DNA of 64,000 bases from Pseudanabaena sp. (GCA_003249035.1 QBMK01000010.1:43707-107706); one strand, 5' to 3'. Positions 53,807 to 63,114 are shown, counted from the first letter of the stretch. The notes: a model not told the origin generated them from the letters alone. Made by a program: numbers and translations.

Positions 53807-54964
53807 ATGTTTTTCCATCTCAATTTAATGAATCCAAAGTGTTTAGCTGTCTCAATTTCTGCGATCGCCCTAATGAGTGGTTTAGCAGGTTGCTCAGGAC
53901 AAAACACACCAAACAATACTGCTGATGGTAATCCCTCTAATGGCCCAAAGAGTACCGCGCTTGCGTTTAACAATCGGTTTTCTGTAACGGGGGCTGGTGC
54001 GTCATTTCCAAATCCCATTTACCAACGATGGTTTCAAGAAATAAACAAAGAATATCCAAATCTCCAGATCAATTATCAATCGGTTGGAAGCGGTTCAGGT
54101 GTCCAGCAATTTACCCAAGGCACTGTAGACTTTGGTGCAAGTGATGTTGCCATGACGGACGAAGAAATCGCAAAGGTCGATCGGGGAGTATTGTTATTGC
54201 CTATGACAGCAGGTAGTATTGTACTGGCTTACAATCTCCCTGAGGTTAAAGGTGAGCTGAAATTACCCCGCAAAGTTTACACAGGTATTCTATTAGGAAA
54301 AATTACTAATTGGAACGATCCGGCGATCGCCGCCGCAAACCCAAATCTCCAACTACCCGATCAATCAATTGCCGTCGTTCACCGTTCAGATGGGAGCGGA
54401 ACCACAGGTGTCTTTACTAAACATCTCAGTGCCATTAGCCCTGAGTGGAAACAGAAAGTTGGAGCAGGCAAAACTGTATCTTGGCCCGTAGGTGTTGGCG
54501 CAAAAGGAAATGAAGGAATCACGGCTCAATTGAAACAAAAACCAGGAGCGATCGGCTATGTCGAGTATGGCTATGCCAAGCAAAGCAATCTGACAGTTGC
54601 GTCTTTAGAAAATCAATCAGGTAACTTTGTCATACCCTCTACGGAATCAGCTGCAAAAACCTTGGAAGCGGTGGAACTGCCAAAAAATCTCCGATCCTTC
54701 ATTGAAGATCCCCAAGGTAATGATTCTTACCCCATTGTGACCTACACTTGGCTACTGGTTTACAAGAGCTATCCCAATGCTGAAACCGCAAAGGGGATGG
54801 AAGCCATGATCCAATATGGTTTGACATACGGTCAGAAATACGCTGAAGAATTAGGGTATGTTCCTCTGCCTCAAAACGTTCGAGCGCGTGTGGCAGCAGC
54901 AGCAGACGACATCTATCCGCAGCATAAGATCGATCTCTCTACTGAGACTACTACAAGCAAATAG
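53807..54964 (+). CDS. pstS: Phosphate ABC transporter, substrate-binding protein
   Basis: 385 residues from the ATG at 53807, chosen because GGAG stands 6 nt upstream; a TTG 12 nt earlier and an ATG at 53828 are alternatives. Lipoprotein signal ending in LAGC (Cys29). Phosphate-binding phrases: TGAGASFPNPIYQRWF, YQSVGSGSGVQQF, DFGASDVAMTDEE, HRSDGSGTTGVF and GNEGI. High-affinity phosphate capture in the periplasm. First gene of pstSCAB. No convincing tandem Pho box was seen upstream. Confidence 0.95.
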   Translation: MFFHLNLMNPKCLAVSISAIALMSGLAGCSGQNTPNNTADGNPSNGPKSTALAFNNRFSVTGAGASFPNPIYQRWFQEINKEYPNLQINYQSVGSGSGVQQFTQGTVDFGASDVAMTDEEIAKVDRGVLLLPMTAGSIVLAYNLPEVKGELKLPRKVYTGILLGKITNWNDPAIAAANPNLQLPDQSIAVVHRSDGSGTTGVFTKHLSAISPEWKQKVGAGKTVSWPVGVGAKGNEGITAQLKQKPGAIGYVEYGYAKQSNLTVASLENQSGNFVIPSTESAAKTLEAVELPKNLRSFIEDPQGNDSYPIVTYTWLLVYKSYPNAETAKGMEAMIQYGLTYGQKYAEELGYVPLPQNVRARVAAAADDIYPQHKIDLSTETTTSK

Positions 54965-54985
54965 CACCAAGACACCAAAGGCATT

Positions 54986-55011
54986 GAGGGCGTTTGAGGT
55001 TTTCAGCCCTC
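54986..55011 (+). terminator. Short hairpin between pstS and pstC
   Basis: GAGGGC (54986-54991) pairs with GCCCTC (55006-55011) around a 14-nt loop. It could attenuate read-through so that pstS is made in excess over the membrane subunits. Weak structure. Confidence 0.3.
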
Positions 55012-55166
55012 GCCCTAATTACCTTAAATACTTGAATTCAAATAGGCTCCCTTCCCTCCTCTTCCATGTGGACAGAACGACCTCAATCTAAATCAAGCAA
55101 TTAGTTAGAACAAGTTGGCTGGCTTCTAGCCACATTAGCTTTTGAACCTCAATTCATAAAAACATT

Positions 55167-56123
55167 ATGACGACACACATCGAAGCAAGGAGATTTGATT
55201 CCACGATTCCACCTCGACCTGCTACTGAAAAGTTTGTAGATCGTGGATTTCTATGGCTCACTCGGATTTTAGCCCTAGCTGTTGCTGGTGTTTTAATTTT
55301 TATTACCGTTGTGGTGGCTGTACAGGCATTACCGGCGATTCGAGAATATGGGTTGAAGTTTGTGATAATGAGTGACTGGAACCCAGTTGAAGAAATCTAC
55401 GGTATCCTTCCGATGATTTACGGAACTCTAGCAAGTTCCGCGATCGGTCTTATTTTTGCGGTTCCATTAGGGGTAGGAACGGCAATCTTTTTGAGTGAAA
55501 ATTTTTTACCTTTAGCCATCCGCACACCGTTAATTATTATGGTAGAGTTGCTGGCTGCCATTCCCAGTATTGTGTATGGTCTTTGGGGAATCTATGTGTT
55601 GACTCCTCTCCTACAAGCCCCTGCGACATGGTTGCACGATCATTTGGGATGGATGGTGCTGTTTAGCTCCCCCTTTCAGGGTCGAGGGATGCTTCCAGCA
55701 GGATTAATCTTGACAATCATGGTTTTGCCTATCATTACGGCAATATCTCGTGATTCCTTGGCATCACTGCCGCCTGAGCTACGGCAAGCGTCTCTGGGAT
55801 TAGGGGCAACGAGGTGGGCAACCATCTTTCGGGTACTGATTCCAGCCGCCTTCTCAGGCATTGTGGGTGGAATCATGTTAGGGCTAGGCAGAGCAATGGG
55901 GGAAACGATGGCGGTGACGCTGCTCATTGGTAATTCTAATAACCTCGATTTTTCCCTGCTTGCACCTGCAAATACAATTGCGTCTTTGCTTGCCAACCAG
56001 TTTTCAGAAGCCTCTGGATTGCAAATAGCCAGTCTGATGTATGCTGGGCTGATTTTGTTTTTCTTAACGCTAGTTGTCAATGTCTTTGCAGAGTTAATTG
56101 TTCGTAATGTCAAGAAGTTTTAG
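55167..56123 (+). CDS. pstC: Phosphate ABC transporter permease PstC
   Basis: 318 residues with about six TM helices. A cytoplasmic N-terminus leads to TM1 (LALAVAGVLIFITVVVAVQAL); the periplasmic region has DWNPVEEIYGILPMIYGTL, and the transporter EAA loop appears as DSLASLPPELRQASLGLGATRWATIFRVLIPAA. It pairs with PstA to form the phosphate channel. A 200-bp gap separates it from pstS. Confidence 0.95.
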   Translation: MTTHIEARRFDSTIPPRPATEKFVDRGFLWLTRILALAVAGVLIFITVVVAVQALPAIREYGLKFVIMSDWNPVEEIYGILPMIYGTLASSAIGLIFAVPLGVGTAIFLSENFLPLAIRTPLIIMVELLAAIPSIVYGLWGIYVLTPLLQAPATWLHDHLGWMVLFSSPFQGRGMLPAGLILTIMVLPIITAISRDSLASLPPELRQASLGLGATRWATIFRVLIPAAFSGIVGGIMLGLGRAMGETMAVTLLIGNSNNLDFSLLAPANTIASLLANQFSEASGLQIASLMYAGLILFFLTLVVNVFAELIVRNVKKF

Positions 56124-56170
56124 CCCTGTATTTTATCTCTATAAAAAAGTGCCCTATCAAGTTGTGTCCC

Positions 56171-57061
56171 ATGTCTATAAATCAAAATCAACTTGTTTTT
56201 GACTCGCCAACCCAAGGACTAAGCCGTTCTTACACTAGTAAGCGATCGCTCTTTGGAATTGCCATGACTACTCTGGCAGCCACCTGTTTGATCCTTAGCA
56301 TTCTCCCTTTGTTTTTCGTTATCATCTACGTAATTATCAAAGGAATCAGTCGCCTGAGCCTAGATTTGTTTACTGCCCTCCCTCCCGCTGCTGGTTTGTC
56401 AGGAGGAGGGGTAGGAAATGCAATTCTCGGAACGTTGATTGTTGTGGGCATTGGTGCGCTGATTAGCGTTCCCTTTGGGATTCTCGCGGCTATCTATTTA
56501 TCTGAGTTCGGCTCTGGTAAAATTGTCGGATCGGTTCGCTTTGCAACAAACGTCCTAAGCGGGGTTCCTTCCATCATTGCCGGGATTTTTGCTTACGGAA
56601 TTATTGTCCTGACCACCAAGACATTCTCCGCTGTAGCAGGGGGTGTGGCGCTGGCTGTCTTGATGTTACCCATCATCGTGCGGACAACGGATGAAGCACT
56701 GCAAATTGTCCCTCAAGATGTACGCTGGGCATCGGTGGGTATAGGAGCTTCTCAATATCATACGGTTTTACGAGTAGTCTTGCCAGCGGCATTACCTGCT
56801 ATTTTGACAGGAGTTACGTTGGCGGTTGCCCGTGCATCGGGGGAAACTGCTCCGCTCATCTTCACGGCGCTCTTTACCTACTTCTGGCCATCAGGAATCT
56901 GGTCTGCAACTCCCTCCCTAGCTGTATTAATTTATAACTTTGCCAGTTCCCCTTTTCAAGATCAGCAAGAACTTGCTTGGGCTGCTTCTTTAATCCTAGT
57001 GTTGTTGGTGCTTTTGACTAGTATTCTTGCCCGCTGGGCAACCCGTAAGATCATTAATTGA
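56171..57061 (+). CDS. pstA: Phosphate ABC transporter permease PstA
   Basis: 296 residues from the ATG at 56171 (a TTG three codons earlier is not preferred). Six TM helices; GGGVGNAILGTLIVVGIGALISVPFG, LSGVPSIIAGIFAYG and the EAA loop DEALQIVPQDVRWASVGIGASQYHTVLRVVLPAA. It starts 47 bp after pstC and forms the second half of the channel. Confidence 0.95.
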   Translation: MSINQNQLVFDSPTQGLSRSYTSKRSLFGIAMTTLAATCLILSILPLFFVIIYVIIKGISRLSLDLFTALPPAAGLSGGGVGNAILGTLIVVGIGALISVPFGILAAIYLSEFGSGKIVGSVRFATNVLSGVPSIIAGIFAYGIIVLTTKTFSAVAGGVALAVLMLPIIVRTTDEALQIVPQDVRWASVGIGASQYHTVLRVVLPAALPAILTGVTLAVARASGETAPLIFTALFTYFWPSGIWSATPSLAVLIYNFASSPFQDQQELAWAASLILVLLVLLTSILARWATRKIIN

Positions 57062-57102
57062 ACAAGTACTTTAGAAAGAATTAACCAAAATCGGAGTATC
57101 TA

Positions 57103-58008
57103 ATGCCATCTATTGAAGATCATGAACGGGGGATTGCCCCTAAGCAAAAAAAGAGGGGACTCAATCTGACTGAGGGTAGACAACGCCAACAACCAGATGA
57201 AAAACCGCAAAACGATCGTGAGGATTTTTCAGATGAGATAGTTTTGCGAACCGAAAATCTAACTGCCTATTACGGTAAATTTAAAGCGATCGAGGGAGTC
57301 ACAATGGCAATCCCCAAAAATCAGATTACTGCTCTTATTGGCCCTTCTGGTTGTGGTAAAAGTACCATTATTCGCTGTTTCAACCGTCTTAATGATTTGA
57401 TCGAAGGATTTCACATCGATGGCAAAGTGTATTACTACGGCCAAGACCTCTATGACAAAAGCATCGATCCAGTCGCAGTTCGGCGGCGTATTGGTATGGT
57501 CTTCCAAAAGCCCAATCCCTTCCCAAAATCCATTTATGACAATATTGCTTATGGAGCACGGGTGATCGGAATTAAACAGGATATGGATGAGTTAGTTGAA
57601 ACATCATTGCGACGAGCAGCGTTATGGGATGAAGTCAAAGACAAACTAAAAACAAATGGTGTTGCCTTATCTGGGGGACAACAACAACGATTGTGTATTG
57701 CCCGTGCTATTTCCGTCAATCCTGATGTGGTGTTGATGGATGAACCTTGCGCCTCTCTTGACCCAATCTCAACTCTTAAAGTGGAAGATTTAATGCGTGA
57801 ACTGAAGAAGGAGTATAGTATTGTCATTGTCACTCACAACATGCAACAAGCTACACGAATTGCCGATGTAACTGCCTTCTTTAATGCCAGAGAGACAGAC
57901 CAGGGTGGAAAACAGGGATATTTAGTAGAATTCGGCGCAACGGAGAAAATTTTCAATGAACCCACAAAAAAGGCAACAAAACAATATGTCACTGGACAGT
58001 TCGGATAA
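57103..58008 (+). CDS. pstB: Phosphate ABC transporter ATPase PstB
   Basis: 301 residues. Walker [11 protein letters not shown]-loop [11 protein letters not shown], signature LSGGQQQR, Walker B VVLMDEP and the switch His in VTHNM. The first ~45 residues are a hydrophilic, charged extension ([17 protein letters not shown]) not usual in PstB, so the ATG at 57103 (GGAG upstream) may be correct with a long tail, or the true start may be further in. No phoU follows; the next 446 bp hold a gene fragment and a regulatory block. Confidence 0.95.
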   Translation: MPSIEDHERGIAPKQKKRGLNLTEGRQRQQPDEKPQNDREDFSDEIVLRTENLTAYYGKFKAIEGVTMAIPKNQITALIGPSGCGKSTIIRCFNRLNDLIEGFHIDGKVYYYGQDLYDKSIDPVAVRRRIGMVFQKPNPFPKSIYDNIAYGARVIGIKQDMDELVETSLRRAALWDEVKDKLKTNGVALSGGQQQRLCIARAISVNPDVVLMDEPCASLDPISTLKVEDLMRELKKEYSIVIVTHNMQQATRIADVTAFFNARETDQGGKQGYLVEFGATEKIFNEPTKKATKQYVTGQFG

Positions 58009-58021
58009 TTGCTAATCATAG

Positions 58022-58267
58022 GTAGGTAGGCTCTATGAATTCTGTCTATGGCAAGTAGAGCGGAAAGGTGATGGAGCCATAATCTCAGCTAGAGGCGATG
58101 AAGGCGAACCAGCATTGGTAGAACAACATCTCGACTATGCCGAACTTCCCTTTAACATCAAACTCTATCAATATGAAAAAGTAGTAATGCAACAAGAGCG
58201 AATAGCGATCGCCTCAACAATCTATTTCTTAATGGCGATCGCTAGTACTGTGAGTAGTGATTTTTAG
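58022..58267 (+). pseudogene. Open fragment without a start, unknown gene
   Basis: 82 codons are open from just after a stop at 58019-58021 to TAG at 58265. The reading frame (LYEFCLWQVERKGDGAII, EGEPALVEQHLDYAELPF) looks protein-like, but there is no convincing start or ribosome binding site. I do not recognise the family. Best read as the end of a lost gene. Confidence 0.35.
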
Positions 58268-58279
58268 GCGATCATACTG

Positions 58280-58436
58280 GTCGATGGGGTGAATATGGAC
58301 GTAGATTCGTAAACCTTTAAGACTTTATGAGACAACATTATACAACTCATACATGATTTCAGACAGTCTGATGTCAGGCTGATCGTAAAGTTACTAAGTA
58401 ATTGCCAGATAGAACTTTTGCGGAATAGCGATCGCT
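58280..58436 (+). promoter_or_regulatory. Regulatory block D, apparently derived from the block B region
   Basis: GAATATGGACG, GATTCGTAAA, CCTTTAAGAC, TATACAACTCATACATGATTTCA follow block B in order. Then AGATAGAACTT matches the leader of the gene at 21725, and TTTTGCGGAATAGCGATC matches the end of that gene (22115-22133). The order suggests a copy of the 21.5-22.1 kb region with the coding part deleted, now placed before the proton ATPase. Confidence 0.55.
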
Positions 58437-58454
58437 AATATCAGGACATATCCC

Positions 58455-60953
58455 ATGACTACATCTACCGATCCAGAGACTCTTGCAAAACTATCTATAG
58501 AAGAACTTCAAAAACAACTAAAAACTTCAACTCAGGGATTGAGTACCAAAGAGGCAAGCGATCGCCTATTGCGGGATGGTGAAAACAAATTACCTGAAGA
58601 GAATATTAGTCCAATCATGCAGTTTCTCTCGCATTTCTGGGGGCCGATCGCATGGATGATCGAGGCAGCGGCAGTACTTTCGGCATTGGTGGGAGATTGG
58701 GCTGATTTTGCGATTATTTTGGCTTTGCTGATTGGTAATGGCGTGGTGGGATTTTGGGAAGAGTTTCAGGCGGGCAACGCGATCGCTGCTCTCAAAGCAA
58801 AACTTGCGCTCAAAGCCAAGGTAAAACGCGATAACAAATGGGGAGCTATTCCTGCGAAAGAGCTTGTGGCTGGGGATCTGATTCGGTTACGGTTGGGTGA
58901 TATTGTGCCAGCCGATGTACGCTTTTTGTCAGGCGATCCCGCGCAGGTTGACCAGTCCGCATTGACAGGGGAATCCCTACCCGTAGAACATAAGATTGGC
59001 GATGTGCTTTACTCAGGCTCAATCATCAAGCAAGGTGAAATCGATAGCCTTGTCTATGCGACAGGGGAGCGGACTTACATTGGCAAAACCGCGCATTTAG
59101 TGGAGACGGCTCATACTGTTAGTCATTTCCAACAAGCGGTGTTAAAAATTGGTAATTACTTGATTGTCGTTGCCTTAGTGTTAGTCGTTTTAGTGCTGAT
59201 GGTGGCGCTATTTCGCGGCGATCCTTGGTTAACTACGCTCAGGTTTGTACTGGTGCTAACGGTTGCTTCCATTCCCGTTGCCATGCCTACGGTCTTATCG
59301 GTGACAATGGCGGTCGGCGCTCAAAAATTAGCCAAAAAACAAGCGATCGTCAGTCGGTTAGCCGCGATCGAAGAGATGGCGGGAATTGATATTCTCTGCT
59401 CTGATAAAACGGGTACTTTAACGCTCAATCAATTAACTTTGGGCGACCCTTTCTGCGTAGAAAATACTTCTCCCGAAACGTTAATTCTTATTGCTGCTCT
59501 TGCTTCCCGCGATGAAGATAACGACCCCATTGATCTAGCCATTCTTGAAGGATTAAAACCCGATCAAAATCTCGATAGTTATCGCATCGTTCACTTTCAA
59601 CCCTTTGACCCTGTGAGCAAACGCACAGAAGCTGAAGTGGAAACCTCAGATCGAGATCGCTTTAAGGTCAGCAAAGGCGCAACCCAAGTGATTTTAGCCT
59701 TGGTAAATAATGTCGAGAAAATTCAGTCACAGGTGGATCAGGCGATCGCCGAATTTGCGAAACGAGGATTTCGCTCTCTCGGTGTAGCGCGTACTGACCA
59801 TGAAAATAACTGGCAATTTTTGGGTGTATTACCGCTATTCGATCCGCCTCGTAGCGATTCTCAATTGATGATTCAGGAGGTTGGCAAATTGGGCGTGGGG
59901 TTAAAAATGCTTACGGGAGATCAACAGGCGATCGCCACTGAAACCGCCCATCAACTTGGACTCAAGGGCGATATTCTCGATGCTAGTCTCTTAGCCGAAG
60001 CCTCACCTCATCAAGTGGGACAGACTAATGATGCGATCGAGGCTGCCGCTGGATTTGCTCAAGTCTTTCCCGAACACAAATACCATATCGTCGATGTTTT
60101 GCAACAGAGAGGGCATCTTGTCGGTATGGCAGGGGATGGCGTGAATGACGCTCCTGCCCTGAAGAAAGCCGATGCAGGAATTGCGGTTTCAGGAGCCACC
60201 GATGCTGCCCGTGCGGCTGCGGATATTGTGCTGCTCACTCCTGGACTTGGTGTCATTGTCGAGGCAATTCAGGAAAGTCGCCGCATCTTTCAGCGCATGA
60301 ATAACTACGCGATTTATCGAATTACGGAAACGATTCGGATTTTGTTGTTTATGACCCTTTCGATTTTGGTCTATAACTTCTATCCCGTTACCGCGATCAT
60401 GATTGTGTTGCTTGCTCTATTAAATGATGGCGCGATTATCTCAATTGCTTACGATCGCACCCGTCCTACCAAGCGTCCTGAAACATGGAATATGCCCGTC
60501 GTCCTAGGTTTAGCAACGGTTTTAGGACTAACTGGTTTAGCTAGTTCCTTTGGAATGCTCTATCTTGGAGAACGGATTTTTCAACTCGATCGCGACACAT
60601 TACAAACATTGATTTACCTGAAACTCTCGATCGCTGGACATCTCACTATTTTTGTAACCCGCACCAAAGGTTCCTTCTGGTCAATCGCGCCTGCACCAGT
60701 TTTGCTAATCGCCGTACTGGGAACTCAAGTTATAGCAACCCTAATTGCTGTGTATGGAATCTTTATGACTCCACTGGGCTGGGGTTTAGCAGGAATTGTC
60801 TGGGGTTATGCCTTCATCTGGTTTTTGGTTGCGGATTGGGTCAAACAAAGAGCCTACGGTGTCTTTAACCACGAGCAGCCTGTTTATATCGCCTACGGAT
60901 TAAGGAAGCTACATCAATGGTTTTCCCATCCCCGTTTACGAAAAACTAACTAA
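58455..60953 (+). CDS. Plasma-membrane-type proton P-ATPase (P3A), copy 2
   Basis: 832 residues, close paralogue of 48599-51052. TGES at 171-174, Asp317 in [11 protein letters not shown]4 [25 protein letters not shown] and TM6 LALLNDGAIISIAYD. The C-terminus is longer than in copy 1 (KQRAYGVFNHEQPVYIAYGLRKLHQWF). Exports H+ using ATP. It lies behind regulatory block D and is followed by a palindromic terminator. It is HIP1-rich, more like the host than the G+C-richer island copy. Confidence 0.92.
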   Translation: MTTSTDPETLAKLSIEELQKQLKTSTQGLSTKEASDRLLRDGENKLPEENISPIMQFLSHFWGPIAWMIEAAAVLSALVGDWADFAIILALLIGNGVVGFWEEFQAGNAIAALKAKLALKAKVKRDNKWGAIPAKELVAGDLIRLRLGDIVPADVRFLSGDPAQVDQSALTGESLPVEHKIGDVLYSGSIIKQGEIDSLVYATGERTYIGKTAHLVETAHTVSHFQQAVLKIGNYLIVVALVLVVLVLMVALFRGDPWLTTLRFVLVLTVASIPVAMPTVLSVTMAVGAQKLAKKQAIVSRLAAIEEMAGIDILCSDKTGTLTLNQLTLGDPFCVENTSPETLILIAALASRDEDNDPIDLAILEGLKPDQNLDSYRIVHFQPFDPVSKRTEAEVETSDRDRFKVSKGATQVILALVNNVEKIQSQVDQAIAEFAKRGFRSLGVARTDHENNWQFLGVLPLFDPPRSDSQLMIQEVGKLGVGLKMLTGDQQAIATETAHQLGLKGDILDASLLAEASPHQVGQTNDAIEAAAGFAQVFPEHKYHIVDVLQQRGHLVGMAGDGVNDAPALKKADAGIAVSGATDAARAAADIVLLTPGLGVIVEAIQESRRIFQRMNNYAIYRITETIRILLFMTLSILVYNFYPVTAIMIVLLALLNDGAIISIAYDRTRPTKRPETWNMPVVLGLATVLGLTGLASSFGMLYLGERIFQLDRDTLQTLIYLKLSIAGHLTIFVTRTKGSFWSIAPAPVLLIAVLGTQVIATLIAVYGIFMTPLGWGLAGIVWGYAFIWFLVADWVKQRAYGVFNHEQPVYIAYGLRKLHQWFSHPRLRKTN

Positions 60954-60972
60954 CGCTCTTAATTCTTTGTAG

Positions 60973-60992
60973 GGGCAATTCATGAATTGCCC
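60973..60992 (+). terminator. Palindromic repeat, likely terminator
   Basis: GGGCAATTCATGAATTGCCC is a perfect 20-nt palindrome, part of a longer near-palindrome (GTAGGGGCAATTC... to CTTAC), followed by CTTTT. Palindromes of this type are dispersed in cyanobacterial genomes. Confidence 0.6.
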
Positions 60993-61030
60993 TTACTTTT
61001 ATTTCTATCTCAATTATAGGAAACCAAATT

Positions 61031-61666
61031 ATGAAATCTTTAATTAAGCGATCGCTAGCCAAAAGTAAATTCATTCCTATCTGGCTATTCGTCAGTATGT
61101 TGGCGGTTATATTGCTCTACGCCTGTGTGTCGCCATTGCCTACAATGAACAGCAATAGGATGGAGCCATATCGACAAGTTTCCATACCATCGCAAAACGT
61201 CAACTCAACAGTTACCCAACAGCAAAAATTTGCTTCTAACGGTGAGCGTATTTATTTTACAGCGACAAGCGATCGCGGCACAAATATCACTGCCACTGGG
61301 GTTTCTTTATCGAATGGGATGATGGGTAATGGAGGAATGATGGGTAATGGCACACAGAGAGGAATTATGGGTAATGGTACAAATAGAGAAATTATGGGGG
61401 GGAATGGGTTCCTAACCTGTGCCTCCTGTCACTTCTCCGATGGGCGTGGTGGTGAACACACGATGATGGGAATGCAGACTATGAAATCGGCTGATATTCG
61501 CTGGTCAGCCCTAAAGGATGAATTCAATAATGACGAAAAGTTCCGTTTAGCAATTGTCAAAGGTGAAGACCCTGATGGTAAAAAAATGTTGAACAAGGAT
61601 ATGCCACGCTGGCAAATTGGCAATGAAGATCTAGCCGACTTGATCGGCTTTCTGAAGACGTTGTAA
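61031..61666 (+). CDS. Small c-type cytochrome, lipoprotein-like, with Met/Gly repeats
   Basis: 211 residues: signal anchor with LLYAC (possible lipobox, Cys32), then a Met/Gly/Asn-rich stretch at about 95-126 (NGMMGNGGMMGNGT, GIMGNGT, EIMGGNG), then the haem motif C130-A-S-C133-H134 and an axial Met191 in LNKDMPRW. Met-rich tracts of this kind often bind Cu(I). With the metal chaperone and CopB-type ATPase downstream it may serve copper handling at the periplasmic face, as an inference. AGGAAA precedes the ATG. Confidence 0.8.
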   Translation: MKSLIKRSLAKSKFIPIWLFVSMLAVILLYACVSPLPTMNSNRMEPYRQVSIPSQNVNSTVTQQQKFASNGERIYFTATSDRGTNITATGVSLSNGMMGNGGMMGNGTQRGIMGNGTNREIMGGNGFLTCASCHFSDGRGGEHTMMGMQTMKSADIRWSALKDEFNNDEKFRLAIVKGEDPDGKKMLNKDMPRWQIGNEDLADLIGFLKTL

Positions 61667-61731
61667 AACCTGAGCTTGCGCCTCCCCGCACAGGAGGTGC
61701 AAGCTTTAAATAATTATTTAGGAGTTCTCAA

Positions 61732-62109
61732 ATGTTAAAAGTTCTGACAGATTTACCCGATCGCGTTCTAGCTGTTTCCGCAGTGGGCAAGATCACCGCC
61801 GATGATTATGAGAAGGTGCTAATTCCGATGGTGGAAGAAAAACTCATCAAATATGACAAGGTGAGCATTCTCTATCATATTGGCGATGAATTCAGTGAGT
61901 TCTCGATGATGGCGCTTTGGGATGACACCAAATTTGGATTAGCGCATTTGCCTCAATGGGACAAAATTGCGGTGGTCACGAATGTGGATTGGTTGCGTGG
62001 AATGATTTGGGCTTTTAAATGGGTGATTCCAAGCAAATTTAAATTATTTCCAAATACGGATCTAGAACTAGCTAAGCAATGGATCAGTAGCGATCGCGAT
62101 GATGCTTAG
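61732..62109 (+). CDS. SpoIIAA-like (STAS-related) protein
   Basis: 125 residues with the SpoIIAA-like pattern (LAVSAVGKITADDYEKVLIPMVEEKLIKYDKVSILYHIGDEF, DKIAVVTNVDWLRGMIWAFKWVIPSKFKLFPN). These proteins bind lipophilic ligands or act as regulators; function here unknown. TAGGAG precedes the ATG. Its last 35 codons are duplicated at 53122-53229. Confidence 0.85.
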   Translation: MLKVLTDLPDRVLAVSAVGKITADDYEKVLIPMVEEKLIKYDKVSILYHIGDEFSEFSMMALWDDTKFGLAHLPQWDKIAVVTNVDWLRGMIWAFKWVIPSKFKLFPNTDLELAKQWISSDRDDA

Positions 62110-62476
62110 GGCAAATATAGTCACAATTTATTGCTAAGCGAAAGCGAGTTTTATTTGGCTTCAAACTATCGTCCAATCAATTCGCAAAACTACTCAAAAA
62201 ACAATTATTTAACACTATGAAACTTCAACTAAAAGTTTCTGACATGTCCTGTGGTGGGTGTGTAAGCACCATCACAAAGGCGATTAAAACAGTCGATGCA
62301 AACGCTTCCATTCAATGCGATCCAAAAACCAAGATTGTATTGGTGGAAACTGAATCTTCTGAATCAGCTATTAAGACAGCGATCGCTCAAGTTGGCTATC
62401 CTTCTAGTTAATCCAGCGTAAGAGGTTTTGACTCCAGCTTCAGAACCTCTTACTGAATCTCATCAACTAATTTATT
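62002..62476. repeat. 475-bp direct duplication, copy 2
   Basis: Partner of 53122-53596 (offset 8880, gapless). Because the SpoIIAA-like gene is intact here, this is probably the source locus. A short echo of its middle part appears again at 63061-63112, before the copper ATPase. Confidence 0.9.
62217..62411 (+). CDS. Heavy-metal-associated (HMA) chaperone, copy 2
   Basis: 64 residues with Cys12 and Cys15 in DMSCGGCVSTI, the copper-binding loop of CopZ/Atx1-type chaperones. It differs from copy 1 at residue 8 only. It stands 108 bp after the SpoIIAA-like gene and upstream of flavodoxin and the CopB-type ATPase, a sensible partner arrangement for copper export. Confidence 0.92.
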   Translation: MKLQLKVSDMSCGGCVSTITKAIKTVDANASIQCDPKTKIVLVETESSESAIKTAIAQVGYPSS

Positions 62477-62500
62477 GAATTTATTTACGGGAGAATCTAT

Positions 62501-63010
62501 ATGTCTAAAATCGGTCTTTTTTACGGTACTCAAACAGGAAACACAGAACAGATCGCCTTTATGATTCAAGAAGAAATAGGGAAGGATATGGTAGACATCC
62601 ATGATATGTCGGATGTCAAAGTTGGTGATTTTGCTGAATACCAGCATCTGATTATCGGCGTACCAACATGGAACGATGGGGAATTGTCGAGTGACTGGGA
62701 AGCTTTTTCCCCAGAATTGGATGACATTGATTTTAATGGTAAGACCGTAGCTTACTTTGGAGTCGGTGACCAAACTGGCTACCCTGATACCTTTATGGAT
62801 GCGATCGGGATTCTCGAAGCAAAAATTAGCTCGCTAGGAGGTAAGACCGTTTGCCCTTGGTCAACTGATGGCTATGACTTTGAAGTATCAAAGGGCGTAA
62901 GGGACGGTAAGTTCATTGGTTTAGCCCTTGATGAAAATAATCAAGGAGATTTAACCGAGTCGCGCATTAAAACTTGGACAGGGCAGGTAAAACAAGCCTT
63001 TAGCGTCTAA
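62501..63010 (+). CDS. fld: Flavodoxin
   Basis: 169-residue FMN electron carrier replacing ferredoxin under iron shortage. Phosphate loop YGTQTGNTEQIA, first FMN-flanking loop VPTWNDGELSSDW, second loop GVGDQTGYPDTF, and the long-chain insertion with PWSTDGYDFEVSKGVRDGKFIGLALDENNQ. Typical cyanobacterial long-chain type (IsiB-like). GGGAG precedes the ATG. Confidence 0.95.
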   Translation: MSKIGLFYGTQTGNTEQIAFMIQEEIGKDMVDIHDMSDVKVGDFAEYQHLIIGVPTWNDGELSSDWEAFSPELDDIDFNGKTVAYFGVGDQTGYPDTFMDAIGILEAKISSLGGKTVCPWSTDGYDFEVSKGVRDGKFIGLALDENNQGDLTESRIKTWTGQVKQAFSV

Positions 63011-63044
63011 ATCTCACCAAACCCTTAGCTCAAAGCTGAACAGC

Positions 63045-63066
63045 CGATCGCCTATGTTGGCGATCG
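63045..63066 (+). terminator. HIP1-based hairpin after flavodoxin
   Basis: CGATCGCC (63045-63052) pairs with GGCGATCG (63059-63066) around TATGTT. It may terminate the flavodoxin transcript; there is no T tract directly after it, so it may simply be two adjacent HIP1-like sites. Confidence 0.4.
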
Positions 63067-63114
63067 CATCAATGATGTTTAAGACAAATAGAATTACAAT
63101 TTTTTGCTAAAAAC

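Larger units (their letters stand above)
58009..58454. other. Intergenic region before proton ATPase copy 2
   Basis: 446 bp containing the unknown fragment (58022-58267) and regulatory block D (58280-58436). No complete gene accepted. Confidence 0.6.

Noticed and set aside
53782-53925. ATG after GAGGAGGT upstream of pstS, a 47-codon frame overlapping pstS in another frame
   Set aside because: The Shine-Dalgarno-like sequence is only 3 nt from the ATG and the product looks like out-of-frame pstS; kept only as a curiosity.
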